A model generated the notes under the pieces. It had not been told where the DNA came from. It saw nothing but the letters and a program-made list of their open reading frames with translations, and made no database searches. Shown in pieces: positions 7,900-17,200 of a stretch of DNA of 64,000 nucleotides. The stretch comes from an uncultured Lachnospiraceae bacterium (lineage in GTDB: Bacteria; Bacillota; Clostridia; Lachnospirales; Lachnospiraceae): positions 15,747-79,746 of the forward strand of contig CAJUSQ010000002.1 of the NCBI GenBank assembly GCA_910588885.1. The letters run 5' to 3'. The translations under genes and the position numbers were made by a program. The number at the start of each line of letters is the position of its first letter. The first letter of the stretch is position 1.

Positions 7900-8718
7900 C
7901 TATACTCTGATATCTACCAACCTCCGGGACAAAAAATATGCCCCAACATAAGCCGCCAAACAGCCTGTCATACAGATTCGGCCGAAAGCCCCCACATACA
8001 TCATTTCCAGAAATTCCGGAGAGGTCAGGTCTATCAAAAACAGGATTCCCAGGGGCACTGCATTCATAATCTTCTGCTCCAGCTGCCTTGCTGCGATCAT
8101 CGTCCGGATCTCCTGTTCCAATTCGGCTTTTTCCGAAATTCGTTCCGCCGTATCCCGCAGGATCCGGACAAAATCACTTCCGTTTCGTTTTGCATACCCA
8201 AATACCTGTCCAAAGCTGAATATTTCTTCCACACCACTGCGGTTTGCAAGATTTTCCAACAACCCCTCTATCGGGACATTCAGCTTCAGCTGCCGGTTCA
8301 TAAGCCGAAGCTCCCGGCACATGTCCGCCTGGCTTCCCAAAAGCTGTACCAGTTCCTTCTCTGCTTCCAGAAACGCATTTTCCGCCCCATAACCCACATG
8401 CATGGATGCCGTTACGACCCGGATGCATTCTTTGAACTGGTCCCGCAGTATTTCTTGCCGAATCCTGGCCTTCTTTCTGCGCCGTTGGAAACAGGAGACG
8501 GGCCATACTGCGAAAAATACGATCATCCCGGCCGGACTCCGATAAAACAGCCAGGCCACGGCCAGGGAAACGGCAGCGGCCATTCCAGTACAGGCCGCCC
8601 AGTCTGCCCCTTTCATCCGATATTTCCGGTAATCCTCTTCCGCCAGCTCCTCCCTTAAAGAAGTCCGGCCGCCCGCAGCTTGTCCTGGTTTTCCAGTTCG
8701 CCCTTCTTTTCCCAGCAT
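7900..8718 (-). CDS. tadB: TadB-like type II secretion F-domain protein
   Basis: A 272-residue membrane protein. A basic cytoplasmic N-terminus is followed by two helices (about 40-75). A cytoplasmic F domain follows, including RDQFKECIRVVTASMHVGYGAENAF and the FGQVFGYAKRNGSDFVRILRDTAERI segment. Two C-terminal helices lie near 218-265. With TadC it forms the inner-membrane platform on which CpaF pushes pilin. The start at 8718 overlaps cpaF by 64 bases; AAGGG lies eight bases upstream, and no better start exists. Order CpaF-TadB-TadC is the standard Tad arrangement. Confidence 0.85.
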   Translation of the reverse strand: MLGKEGRTGKPGQAAGGRTSLREELAEEDYRKYRMKGADWAACTGMAAAVSLAVAWLFYRSPAGMIVFFAVWPVSCFQRRRKKARIRQEILRDQFKECIRVVTASMHVGYGAENAFLEAEKELVQLLGSQADMCRELRLMNRQLKLNVPIEGLLENLANRSGVEEIFSFGQVFGYAKRNGSDFVRILRDTAERISEKAELEQEIRTMIAARQLEQKIMNAVPLGILFLIDLTSPEFLEMMYVGAFGRICMTGCLAAYVGAYFLSRRLVDIRV

Positions 8719-9893
8719 CCTTTGATCCCTTCCCCCTCTCCCTCTAATTCCCGGAATTGGTACAGCGGCCGGATACGGATACGATGATTTTCAAATCCGG
8801 TAACCTCCATAATATCCAAGACCTTACGGCTTCTGTCCCTTAATCTCCCCAAATGTACCAGGATATCGATTCCGGCCGCAATCTGGGCCTGTATGGCCTC
8901 CAAAGGCAGCTCCATCCCCATGAGTACCATGGTTTCAATTCGTTTCAGCATATCCCGGCAGCTGTTGGCATGGCCGGTGCTTAGAGAACCGTCATGGCCG
9001 GTATTCATTGCCTGCAGCATATCCAACGCTTCCCCGCCCCGGATTTCTCCCAGGATGATCCGGTCCGGCCGCATCCTTAAGGACGTTTTAATCAAATCCC
9101 GGATCGTAATCTCATTTCCGGAATCCAGTCCGGCGTTCCTGGTTTCCAAACGCACCAGATTCGGGATGTTCCGAATCTGCAGCTCGGCGGAATCCTCAAT
9201 GGTCACAATCCGCTCTCCTGCCGGAATAAAATCAGACAGCGCGTTCAGAAAAGTGGTTTTCCCCGAACCGGTTCCGCCGGAAATGAAGATATTATAGCGG
9301 GCCTTTACCAGTTTGTCCAAAAAATCTGCCATTTCTTCACTTATGGACTGAAATCCAATCAAGTCCTTCATGGTAATCGGATGCTTCGGGAATTTCCGGA
9401 TAGAAATACAGGACCCGTCTATGGCTATCGGCTCCAGCACAATATTTACCCGGGATCCGTCGCTTAATCTGGCATCCACAATAGGGGAATATTCGTTCAC
9501 CACCCGGTTATTACTGCCTGCAATCTGCTGAATCACATCCTCCAGCTTTTCCCTGGATGCAAAAGACTTCTGCCACCGCTGGATTCTTCCGTTTTTTTCA
9601 AAAAAGATACGACCGGATCCGTTTACCATTATCTCCGTAATCTCATCTTCTTCCAGCAGCTCCTGGAGAATATCCAGCCGCCGGAGGGAATAGAAGACCT
9701 CCGTGCGAAGCGCACGGCGTCTGTCCAGGGATAACGTGGTTTCCTTAGCCTTACGGCAGACAGCTTCGTCGATAAACCCGAGAATCTCTTCATCCGGCAA
9801 TTCCCTGGAAATGTCCAGCCGCCCCATGACCTCCGCTTTCAGCTCCTCCATGCAGTCCGGCTGCTCCCGGGCCTCTCTCCTAACCGTTTCCAT
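8655..9893 (-). CDS. cpaF: CpaF/TadA-type secretion ATPase
   Basis: A 412-residue hexameric traffic ATPase of the Tad pilus. The Walker A motif GGTGSGKTT lies near residue 205. An Asp box near 230 reads RIVTIEDSAEL. The Walker B region is RIILGEIRGGEALDMLQAMNTGHDGSLSTGHANS (about 275-308 in all), containing the conserved catalytic Glu and the His box. The N-terminal domain includes EITEIMVNGSGRIFFE, typical of CpaF. Its 5' end overlaps the TadZ-like gene by 14 bases. The ribosome site before 9893 is weak and a start at the ATG 42 bases further in is possible. It powers Flp assembly at the cytoplasmic face. Confidence 0.95.
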   Translation of the reverse strand: METVRREAREQPDCMEELKAEVMGRLDISRELPDEEILGFIDEAVCRKAKETTLSLDRRRALRTEVFYSLRRLDILQELLEEDEITEIMVNGSGRIFFEKNGRIQRWQKSFASREKLEDVIQQIAGSNNRVVNEYSPIVDARLSDGSRVNIVLEPIAIDGSCISIRKFPKHPITMKDLIGFQSISEEMADFLDKLVKARYNIFISGGTGSGKTTFLNALSDFIPAGERIVTIEDSAELQIRNIPNLVRLETRNAGLDSGNEITIRDLIKTSLRMRPDRIILGEIRGGEALDMLQAMNTGHDGSLSTGHANSCRDMLKRIETMVLMGMELPLEAIQAQIAAGIDILVHLGRLRDRSRKVLDIMEVTGFENHRIRIRPLYQFRELEGEGEGIKGCWEKKGELENQDKLRAAGLL

Positions 9894-10890
9894 GTTGTCC
9901 GTATCGGGCGGCCCGCACCCGATCCCCCAGTCTTCCGTACACCCATTGCTGCATTACCGGCTCCCGCTCTATAAGCTGTAAATCCGCTGCCGTAAAATGG
10001 ATTACCTCCATCCTTCCGGCCGTTTCAGACATCCCCTGCTTCAGCATGCTTTCCTCAAACTGGGTACACTGTCCCCGGGCCAGGGTTCCCGTGTCCAGCA
10101 CCTGATAGATCCGGATACATTGTTCCAACAGGGAAAAGAAGCCGGGAATCATAATCCCGAAGTCCAAAAGGATCACCTCGTAATCCGTCTTCTCCGCTAA
10201 AAGCAGCAACAGCTTCTGATAGTCCTCTGCCGAAGTCTCACAGAGCAGCTGTGCGTCCGTCATAGGCGGAATATAGTCAATATGCTGGACGGAATGTACG
10301 ACGCTTTCCAAAATCCCCTGGATTTTCACGCCATGGCAGGAAATAAAGTACATCAGATCCGCCAGATCCCTGGGATAGCTTTCTTCCATCCAGCTGCCAA
10401 AACCTGCCCATTCTCCCAGATTTACATACAGCACCTTCTTATCCGGCGCCAGAAGCTGGGCCAATGTCAGGGCAAAGGGCGTCTGCAGCCTGCTGTGGGT
10501 CGGGGAATAAATACCGATAATCTCCTTCTCCTGTCTGGAAACATAACCGTTCTTCTTCCCGAGCTCCCGGTAATGCACAAACATCTCCCGCCAGATTTCC
10601 TCCGCCGATTGGTATTTGAATACGGCAGCCCCCTTCTCCTCCTCCGGTTCCGGCGTTTCGCTTAAGTACATACATAAGCTGTCTTCTCCCGCCTTAGCCG
10701 GGATCTCTTCAAAGCCCGTTCCCCAAAGAACCATGTCAAACCGGGTCTCCTTCTGCTTTTCCCGGAACATCCTGCGGCCGGAAAAAGTAAACACCTGTGC
10801 CTGGCTGCCCTTTCTGCGAATAAAATACTCGGCCAGTCGTTCCCGGTACGCCTCCTGCGTATCGCAGATGGCGATTGTTACTTTTTTCAC
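9880..10890 (-). CDS. TadZ/CpaE-like protein with degenerate P-loop
   Basis: A 336-residue protein. Residues 1-110 look like a receiver-like fold (KKVTIAICDTQEAYRERLAEYF). The rest resembles the MinD/ParA-type ATPase domain of CpaE/TadZ, with VLYVNLGEWAGFGS, DYEVILLDFGIMIPGF and later strands. Where a deviant Walker A (KGGxGKT) should sit, after KEIIGIYSP, the sequence reads THSRLQTPFA, so the lysines are gone and ATP hydrolysis is unlikely. TadZ proteins position the pilus at the pole. The start is GTG at 10888-10890 after GGGGGTG; it overlaps the upstream peptidase stop (GTGA). Confidence 0.78.
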   Translation of the reverse strand: MKKVTIAICDTQEAYRERLAEYFIRRKGSQAQVFTFSGRRMFREKQKETRFDMVLWGTGFEEIPAKAGEDSLCMYLSETPEPEEEKGAAVFKYQSAEEIWREMFVHYRELGKKNGYVSRQEKEIIGIYSPTHSRLQTPFALTLAQLLAPDKKVLYVNLGEWAGFGSWMEESYPRDLADLMYFISCHGVKIQGILESVVHSVQHIDYIPPMTDAQLLCETSAEDYQKLLLLLAEKTDYEVILLDFGIMIPGFFSLLEQCIRIYQVLDTGTLARGQCTQFEESMLKQGMSETAGRMEVIHFTAADLQLIEREPVMQQWVYGRLGDRVRAARYGQHGNG

Positions 10891-11402
10891 ATAATCACCC
10901 CCATTGCAATACAGAACCCCGTCAGTATTGCAGTTGTAAAACAAATGGTATTTTGTTTTCCATCAGACTGCCGGTCGTAAACCCCAAGCTTTTTATTTTC
11001 CAGGGAATTCTTTACATAACGGCAAAAATACATCAGACGTGCAATTAGATTTCTTTGATAGAGCAGCTTTCCCAAGGAAAAAACAGCTCCTGTCAGAAAA
11101 GAAAAAAACATACAATAACACAAAAATTTCAGATTCCAAATACACCCAATTACGGAAAACAGTTTGATATCGCCTGCGCCCAGCGCATGCATCAAGAATA
11201 AAAGAAATAATACGATAACCGGAAAGAGTATCTGCACCGCAGATAAGAAGAGGCCCCAAAGTCCAAACTCCCATATTTGAAACAAAGTGCCTGTAAACAG
11301 CCCCAGACAAATCAGCCGGTTCCTGACCTTGCCTGTGCCAAGATCCGTGGCAGTTGCAATCAGCAGCAGCAACAGTGTCCACGAAAATTTTAAAATCCCA
11401 AT
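10887..11402 (-). CDS. Prepilin peptidase, A24 family (first gene of the tad operon, non-standard start)
   Basis: About 171 residues with the two catalytic Asp motifs of A24 peptidases: ATATDLGTGKVRNRLI near the N-terminus and ALGAGDIKLFSVIG (GxGD) in the middle. Hydrophobic helices surround them. The C-terminus is long and hydrophilic (YDRQSDGKQN) before a last helix. The frame opens after a TGA at 11403-11405 and contains no ATG or GTG before the first catalytic motif. The best candidate is ATT at 11400-11402, six bases after GAGGTG. TTG at 11370-11372 lacks a ribosome site and would remove part of the first helix. An ATG at 11404-11406 is in another frame, so a +1 frameshift or a sequence error is the alternative. 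Confidence 0.8.
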   Translation of the reverse strand: MGILKFSWTLLLLLIATATDLGTGKVRNRLICLGLFTGTLFQIWEFGLWGLFLSAVQILFPVIVLFLLFLMHALGAGDIKLFSVIGCIWNLKFLCYCMFFSFLTGAVFSLGKLLYQRNLIARLMYFCRYVKNSLENKKLGVYDRQSDGKQNTICFTTAILTGFCIAMGVIM

Positions 11403-11427
11403 TCATCACCTCGCTTTTGTATTTTGG

Positions 11428-11456
11428 ATTATATAGCATGTCATTCCCTTTGTCTA
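11428..11456 (-). promoter_or_regulatory. sigma-A promoter of the tad operon
   Basis: Read on the minus strand: TAGACA, 17 bases, TATAAT. Transcription would start near 11421, giving a leader of about 15-20 bases before GAGGTGATGA. It is the only strong promoter I see for the eleven-gene block down to 2095. Confidence 0.7.
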
Positions 11457-11492
11457 CCTCTAATTTTGTTTTTCCTGATTTTTGTAAAATAC

Positions 11493-11759
11493 TTACAAAA
11501 GCTGATAAAACATAATTCCGTAAAGAAGCGCAAACCCGCCAAAACCAAGGGCTCCGACTGTCAAAAAGCTTACGGGATTCAATCCCACCGACACGGAAAT
11601 ATGCTGCATTGCCAGAAATTCATTGCAGAAATAGATGCAGACCAACCCCACTGCCGCCCGGGCAAAAAATTGAAACACCAGCTTTGCCTTCTGTTTCAAA
11701 ACGCCGATAACCAGTACCAGCACACAAATTGCCACAATTGCAATTACTCCATAATCCAT
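11493..11759 (-). CDS. bofA: BofA-like pro-sigma-K processing inhibitor
   Basis: An 88-residue membrane protein with two to three hydrophobic stretches: IAIVAICVLVLVIGVL (6-21), a central region ending in NEFLAMQHISVSVGLNPVSFLTVGALGFGGFALLYGI. The segment with GLNPVSFLTVGALGFGG is the family signature. In Bacillus, BofA sits in the outer forespore membrane and holds the sigma-K protease SpoIVFB inactive. The ATG at 11757-11759 follows AAAGGGGA. It is divergent from the YaaL-like gene, whereas the Bacillus order is recR-yaaL-bofA in one direction. Whether this organism uses a sigma-K checkpoint is not shown here. Confidence 0.82.
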   Translation of the reverse strand: MDYGVIAIVAICVLVLVIGVLKQKAKLVFQFFARAAVGLVCIYFCNEFLAMQHISVSVGLNPVSFLTVGALGFGGFALLYGIMFYQLL

Positions 11760-11904
11760 TGATTTTCCCCTTTTTACAGTCTGTCTTTTACTAAAAATAT
11801 ATACAAAATTGATTTTTTTATTCCGTTTTTTGTATAGATTTGGAAATTCCTGATTATACTTAGTAAAAAGAGGTAATTTAGTTACCGTAAAGGAAGGGAT
11901 AGCC

Positions 11905-12156
11905 TTGATTCGTATTTTTAAACAGACAATACCCAACGAGACAAATTATGCATTACTTCTGGATGACATCGAAAAAACCAAATGCGAGCTGCAGCTTGCC
12001 TATTCCAATTTTGAAAACGTGGTAGACCCGGACTTAATCGACAGCTGTATCTACCAAGTCAACGCCGTGCAGCTGCGTTATAAGTTCCTGTTGTCCAGAG
12101 TAAAACAAATAGAGGATTCTTATGCAAAGAATCCTCTGGAACTGTCGGAATCCTGA
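11905..12156 (+). CDS. YaaL family (DUF2508) protein
   Basis: An 83-residue soluble helical protein. The pattern LLDDIEKTKCELQLAYSNFENVVDPDLIDSCIYQVNAVQLRYKFLL is typical of YaaL/DUF2508. Those proteins are found beside recR and bofA in Firmicutes and have no established biochemical function. It starts with TTG at 11905, seven to eight bases after AGGAAGGG. Its 3' end overlaps the convergent FliS-like gene by 37 bases. The proximity to bofA preserves an ancestral neighbourhood, but the genes are now divergent and recR is absent. Confidence 0.82.
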   Translation: MIRIFKQTIPNETNYALLLDDIEKTKCELQLAYSNFENVVDPDLIDSCIYQVNAVQLRYKFLLSRVKQIEDSYAKNPLELSES

Positions 12157-12596
12157 AAGGTTTCCGTCAAACTGCCCTTTTGATACGTCATTCCCGCCAC
12201 AACCTGCTGCGTATGCTTCATCAGAGGTTCTGAGGAATCCTGCTTTGCCGCTTCCACAAATCCGGCATACAGATTCCTCAGGACCTTTTGTGCAGCGTCC
12301 AGACCGTCCAGACTGTTCCGGTAAAAGCAGGCTGCAATCTGCTCCTGGGCAAACCGGTACAGGGGATACAGCTCTTTCGCTATGGGATACCGAAAGTCCA
12401 GGCCGTCCCTAAGCTGTGCAACGGTCCGCTGGGCTTTGCGCAGGGCATCCTTAAAAGCCTCATACTCCTGTTTGTCCCAGTATTCCCTGGCCTCGTCTGC
12501 GTATGTGAAAAAAATATCATAGATCACCACGATCATTCCGCCCCGGTTGCTGTTGCTGATCCGCCTGGTAAATTCCTGTTTTTTACTTGCGTCCAT
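12120..12596 (-). CDS. fliS: FliS-like flagellin export chaperone
   Basis: A 158-residue helical protein. The central part RGGMIVVIYDIFFTYADEAREYWDKQEYEAFKDALRKAQRTVAQLRDGLDF matches the FliS four-helix pattern: an LYD-like motif (here VIYDI), a paired-helix region, then LYPLYRFAQEQIAACFY. FliS binds the flagellin C-terminus in the cytoplasm and prevents premature polymerisation. The gene follows flagellin in the same direction, as expected. The start at 12594-12596 is preferred because GGGAG lies five bases upstream; the in-frame ATG four codons earlier overlaps a hairpin. Identity with FliS is divergent enough that I call it FliS-like. Confidence 0.72.
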   Translation of the reverse strand: MDASKKQEFTRRISNSNRGGMIVVIYDIFFTYADEAREYWDKQEYEAFKDALRKAQRTVAQLRDGLDFRYPIAKELYPLYRFAQEQIAACFYRNSLDGLDAAQKVLRNLYAGFVEAAKQDSSEPLMKHTQQVVAGMTYQKGSLTETFQDSDSSRGFFA

Positions 12597-12610
12597 CTCT
12601 GCTCCCATCC

Positions 12611-12648
12611 TGCGGCTGTCCGGTGACTGCTTGTCTCGGGCAGCCGCA
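12611..12648 (-). promoter_or_regulatory. Hairpin directly upstream of the fliS-like ribosome site
   Basis: TGCGGCTG and CAGCCGCA pair perfectly over 8 bases with a 22-base loop. It ends about ten bases before GGGAG. No T-run follows, so it is not an intrinsic terminator; it may be a processing or translational element between flagellin and the chaperone. Confidence 0.4.
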
Positions 12649-12685
12649 TGTTCCCAATTTCACGTATTATGCCGCAATTTCAGTC

Positions 12686-14224
12686 TTATTGCAGAAGCTG
12701 CAGGGCCTGCTGCGGAATGTCGTTGGCCTGGGCCAGCACTGCCGTTGCTGCCTGCTGCAGAACCGTATACTGAGTGTAGGTGGACATTTCGGACGCCATG
12801 TCCACGTCTTCAATCCGGGACAAGGCCGCCGTCATATTCTCTTCCGTTGCGTCCAGGCTGGCTACCGCATGTTCCAAGCGGTTCTGGAACGCCCCCAGAC
12901 GGGAACGGGATTCGCTGACCTTGGCAATGGCCTTATCATAGCTGGTAATGGCCCGGTCCGCTCCGGTTATCGTGCAGACGTTAATCTGATCAATCCCCAG
13001 CAGTTCCGGAGAAATAGACGGAATCCGCACTTCCATTACCTGGTCTTCGTTGGCCCCGATCTGAAGTGTCATGGTACCGATATCGGTCACTTCAAAATTC
13101 AGGTCTTTCGTCGGTGTCCCGGTGGTCGTAGACGACTGTACATTGTTTTCGGAAGTTCCTTCTGCCGCCTGGGTATCCAGATCACGATAGGTAGTCCCGG
13201 CCGTTCCTACCCCGGCTTCAAAGGTAATCTTAAATCCGTTCCGGTCCGTAATGCTGACTTCCGTACCGTCACAGGTATAGCTGGCCTGTTTGGAGAATCC
13301 GTCTCCCAATTCCAGTTCCGCGTCAATGCCTTTTACAATTGCGGAATGGGGAAGCCCCAGATACGTGGTCAGATCGTCATTTGTGGTGGTAATCTTAATT
13401 TCCGCAGAACTGCCATACCGGTCGGAAACCATAACCAGACGGTTTCCGGGCTTGAAATCCGCCGGGGTATAGCCTGCATCCTCTGCCTTTCCGTCTAAAT
13501 TGGAAACATTGGTATCGTTCACATCTACTGCAAACAAGTTTACCTCTGCCTTTTCCGCAGCCTCCCGCAGGCTCTGGAACACACTGTCCATATCCTGGCC
13601 TTCCGTGATCTCCACTTCCACACCGTTGATGCTGATCACACCGGCCGGAATGGGGGGATTCGTAGTCGTGGATACGGTGTCCCCAAAAATAACCGCCTGT
13701 CTGGCATCCTTTGTCATCGTAATCTCATAATTGGCAGATGCCACGGAATCGGAAATATCTATCTTACTGATCGAACGGCTGTTTGTATATACCCGCTGAT
13801 CCAGGCTGCCGTCTAACAGCTTCTTGGTATTGAATTCGGTATCCCGGGAAATGCGCCCAATCTCTTCTGTCAAAGAGTCAATTTCTGCCTGAATTGCCTC
13901 CTGGTCTTCCTGAGAATAAACACCGCTGTTTGCTGCCTGTACCGACAACTCCCGCATTCTCTGGAGCATATTGGTCACTTCCTGAAGGGCGCCGTCCGTA
14001 GTCTCCACTACGGAAATCCCGTCCGAAGCATTCTGGGATGCCTGGTCTAAGCCCTTAATCTGCGCCCGCATTTTTGTAGCAATCGCAACGCCTGCCGCAT
14101 CGTCAGACGCATGGTTTAGCTTTAAACCGGAGGACAGCCGTTCAATGGAAGTGGAAAGGCCGTTTTCATTGATCTGTAACTGGTTATTGGCAATCATTGC
14201 CGACATATTGTGATTAATTTTCAT
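12686..14224 (-). CDS. hag: Flagellin
   Basis: A 512-residue flagellar filament subunit. The N-terminal D0/D1 region (MKINHNMSAMIANNQL, then SIERLSSGLKLNHASDDAAGVAI) and the C-terminal D1/D0 region (SRLGAFQNRLEHAVASL, ending TAVLAQANDIPQQALQLLQ) are highly canonical. The residues between about 190 and 400 are a variable surface domain, rich in Thr, Gly and Asp, larger than in a minimal flagellin. There is no signal peptide, since flagellin leaves through the flagellar type III apparatus. AGAGGAGA precedes the ATG. It lies 13 bases after the DUF6240 gene, and the FliS-like gene follows. Confidence 0.96.
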   Translation of the reverse strand: MKINHNMSAMIANNQLQINENGLSTSIERLSSGLKLNHASDDAAGVAIATKMRAQIKGLDQASQNASDGISVVETTDGALQEVTNMLQRMRELSVQAANSGVYSQEDQEAIQAEIDSLTEEIGRISRDTEFNTKKLLDGSLDQRVYTNSRSISKIDISDSVASANYEITMTKDARQAVIFGDTVSTTTNPPIPAGVISINGVEVEITEGQDMDSVFQSLREAAEKAEVNLFAVDVNDTNVSNLDGKAEDAGYTPADFKPGNRLVMVSDRYGSSAEIKITTTNDDLTTYLGLPHSAIVKGIDAELELGDGFSKQASYTCDGTEVSITDRNGFKITFEAGVGTAGTTYRDLDTQAAEGTSENNVQSSTTTGTPTKDLNFEVTDIGTMTLQIGANEDQVMEVRIPSISPELLGIDQINVCTITGADRAITSYDKAIAKVSESRSRLGAFQNRLEHAVASLDATEENMTAALSRIEDVDMASEMSTYTQYTVLQQAATAVLAQANDIPQQALQLLQ

Positions 14225-14237
14225 GAAATCTTCTCCT

Positions 14238-17200
14238 CTATCCTGCTTGTTTTACTGTTTCTATAAATGCTTTTGCCATTGCATATAAATCCCTGGTCTG
14301 AACCTGGTAATCCTCTCCCGACTGTTTGGGATCGGGCTGGTTTTTCCTGCCCTTTGTAAAATCGGAAAGGGAAAGGTTCTGCTGCAAAGAATACTCCATC
14401 TGCGTATGTTTATCCGCATTTCCCGCACTTTCTCCGAAAAGCTGCTCTTCCCTTTGCTTCAGCATTTCCAGCGTATCCGCCCGGTCGGAAGAAACAAACC
14501 CTTCCAGCCGCTGTTCCGTTACCGTAAACCGCGCCGCAACTTTTCCCAGCTTTTCCGTTTCAAACAGCACATCCACCATACCCCGGGTCTTTTTCCCCCG
14601 GACAATTTTCAGCTGTACATTCGTCATCTCGTCGGCAATCAATACCGGGACCGCATAATTTTCTTCCCGGCTCATGGCGCCTCCCAGCTGAATCTGGGTC
14701 CGCAGCACCCTAAGATCCCGCACGGACTGGCTTGTCGCATCCTTATCATTGATCATGGTTTCCATGACCCGCTCCGCCGTTTCCGCCAATGCCATCTGGG
14801 CCTTGGCCATATCCTCCGGAGTCTTCACCGCTTCCGCAAATTCCTCCAGCAGCGTTTCCTTGGCCTCCTGCAAATCCGGATTTTTCTCCATCCATTCCTT
14901 GTCAAACAGCTTGTTATACACGCTGTTCCGATTGCTTACCATCTGGCCTGCCGCCAGGATATGCCAAGTATCAAAGGGAAGCTGATAATCATCCAGAAGC
15001 TGCAGCACCGCATCCTCCGCTTTCTGTCCTTCCCCAAGCCAGACCGACTGCTGCTGATAGTAGCGTTCTTCCTGCCCCGGCGTCTCTTCGCTTCTTCGCT
15101 CCTTAATCAGCTGCTCTAAAAGCTGCTCCGGCGTCAATTCCTGCCATTCCCCACTGGCTACGCTTTCGGCAATTCCTTCCGGAGTAAGGCGGGAAAGAGC
15201 ATCTTTCGCACAATCGGTCTGGTAAGCCGCTTCCACCTGCTGGTGAATGGCCGCTTCTTTGCGGTTTACTTCTTCTGCGGCGCCAAACCGGCCGTCTATC
15301 GTAACATCCATGCCCTTTTTCTGCCTGCTGCGGACAGCTCCAAGCAGATTCTTCAGGGAAAGCTCCCCTCCCTGATTTAGAACCGCACCGATTGCGGCTC
15401 CGTCCGTTTTTTCAATCTGGCGCAGTAACCGGTAAATGCCGATATAGCTCTCTTTTTCCTCCGGTGTAATCTCTTTATTTTGTTCTAATGTCCATAAATA
15501 TTTGCTGTATTTTTCTTCCTGTCCGGGATCCAGCCGCCCGGCAATCTCTTCCGCTTTCCGGCTTAAGGTCTCAATGTCCGTCTGCAGCGGATGAATCCCT
15601 TCCCGGATCATTTCCAAAACCACCGCCGGCTTCATGTCTTCAAACAAGTTCTGCACCTTTTCATCCGCAGCTTTGATCCGGCTGATGTTTTCCGCATTGA
15701 TTTCCATCTCATTATAAGCCAGAATACGAACGGCCCGCTGGTTTGCCCGGGTGGGTTCCAGCTGAAGGTCACGCAGGATGTCATCCACGTTTCGGAACGC
15801 CTTTTTCATGGAATCCCCAAGATCGGACCGGGGCTTTGTCATCATCGTATCATAGGCTTCACTGGCCTGTTCCAGGGCCGCCTGCATACTTCTGCCGCTT
15901 TCACAAAGTCCCTCTACGGTAGCCGAATCCAGGCTGTGCCGTCCCAGCAAATAAGCCGGATATTCCTTTAAGGCCGCGATCTGCTCTGTCGTATTCCGGA
16001 ACAATGCGGTATTCTCCGGCGTAGGCTCGATTCCACGTCCCGTCAACATCGTCTTATAGTAATCATTTTCCAAAGACTTTAACTCTTCTACCAGCTGTTC
16101 CAGCTCCAAGGTTTCGATGGAAATTCCCTTCTTCAGCAGCTGGTAATTTGCCTGGACCGTCATCATTAAGCGGATCTCTTCCAGCTGGCGTTTTGCCGTC
16201 AGAAGCTTGCCGTCCTGGCTCTCCCCGGCGGCCTGCTGTCCGGCCCTTTGGCCTTTCCCTGTCTGCCGGGAGGCTTCCTGCTCCGCCTCGGCAAGGGCTT
16301 CTATCGTAATTTCTTTCCCGGCATCCGCCGCCGCTTCTACTGTCTTTTCATCGGCTTCTGCCACAACCTGCCAGGCTGCTTCCGCCCGTTCCTCATAGCT
16401 ATAGCCTTCCAGCATATAGGCTTCCTTCGGCGCCTTCCCTTCCGAAACCGCCCTGGAAACCGCCTGGGTTACCGCCTCCCCGGACAGGGGAAGCTGCGCA
16501 TTCTTTAACCGGTCTACATAGACGAGGTTCTCAGGGGTCAGGGGAAGCTGATTCTCAAAGAGCAGCTCCCCATAGCCGAACGTGGTCTCATTGACCGGAA
16601 GTCCGGCCTGCTCAATCATCTGTTCTATTTGTCTGCGGAGGTTCGCATCCTCCGGCAGAGGCTGGCCCTTACCGCTTTTGCTGCTTCCGCTGTGCTGGGC
16701 CCAATATAAGTTCTCAATGGTAGGCTCCAGTTCATTTTCCACCAGATATGCAATATCCCCGTCCTGGCATTCCTTTAAATCCGCCGCCATCCGGCTGGCC
16801 TGAACCGCATTCCCGGTCATGGCTTCCAGCTGCTCCATGGACAGGCTGTCCCCGAAAGCGCTGATATCCTTCCCGGCCTTTGCCAGCTCCATCTTGATCT
16901 TGTCCATGACGGTCACAATCGTCCCTGCATCCGTATCATTCAGGGAATAGCCTTCCTTGGACAAATTTCTGATATCTTCGCTGGAAAGGGAGCCTGCCAG
17001 CACTGCCATCTGGGTCTTGATGAGTTCAAAATCAATATTCCCCGCATCCCTTTTTATCTTTTCCAGCTCTGATTCCAATGAAAAAAGAGCCTTCTCTACT
17101 GTGGTGGAGGCCACTCCATGTCCGCCGCAGGCGGACTGGTCTTCCCACCCTACAGAAATCCCTTTCTGTCCGGTGTTTCCCGCTTTTACAGTATCAGACC

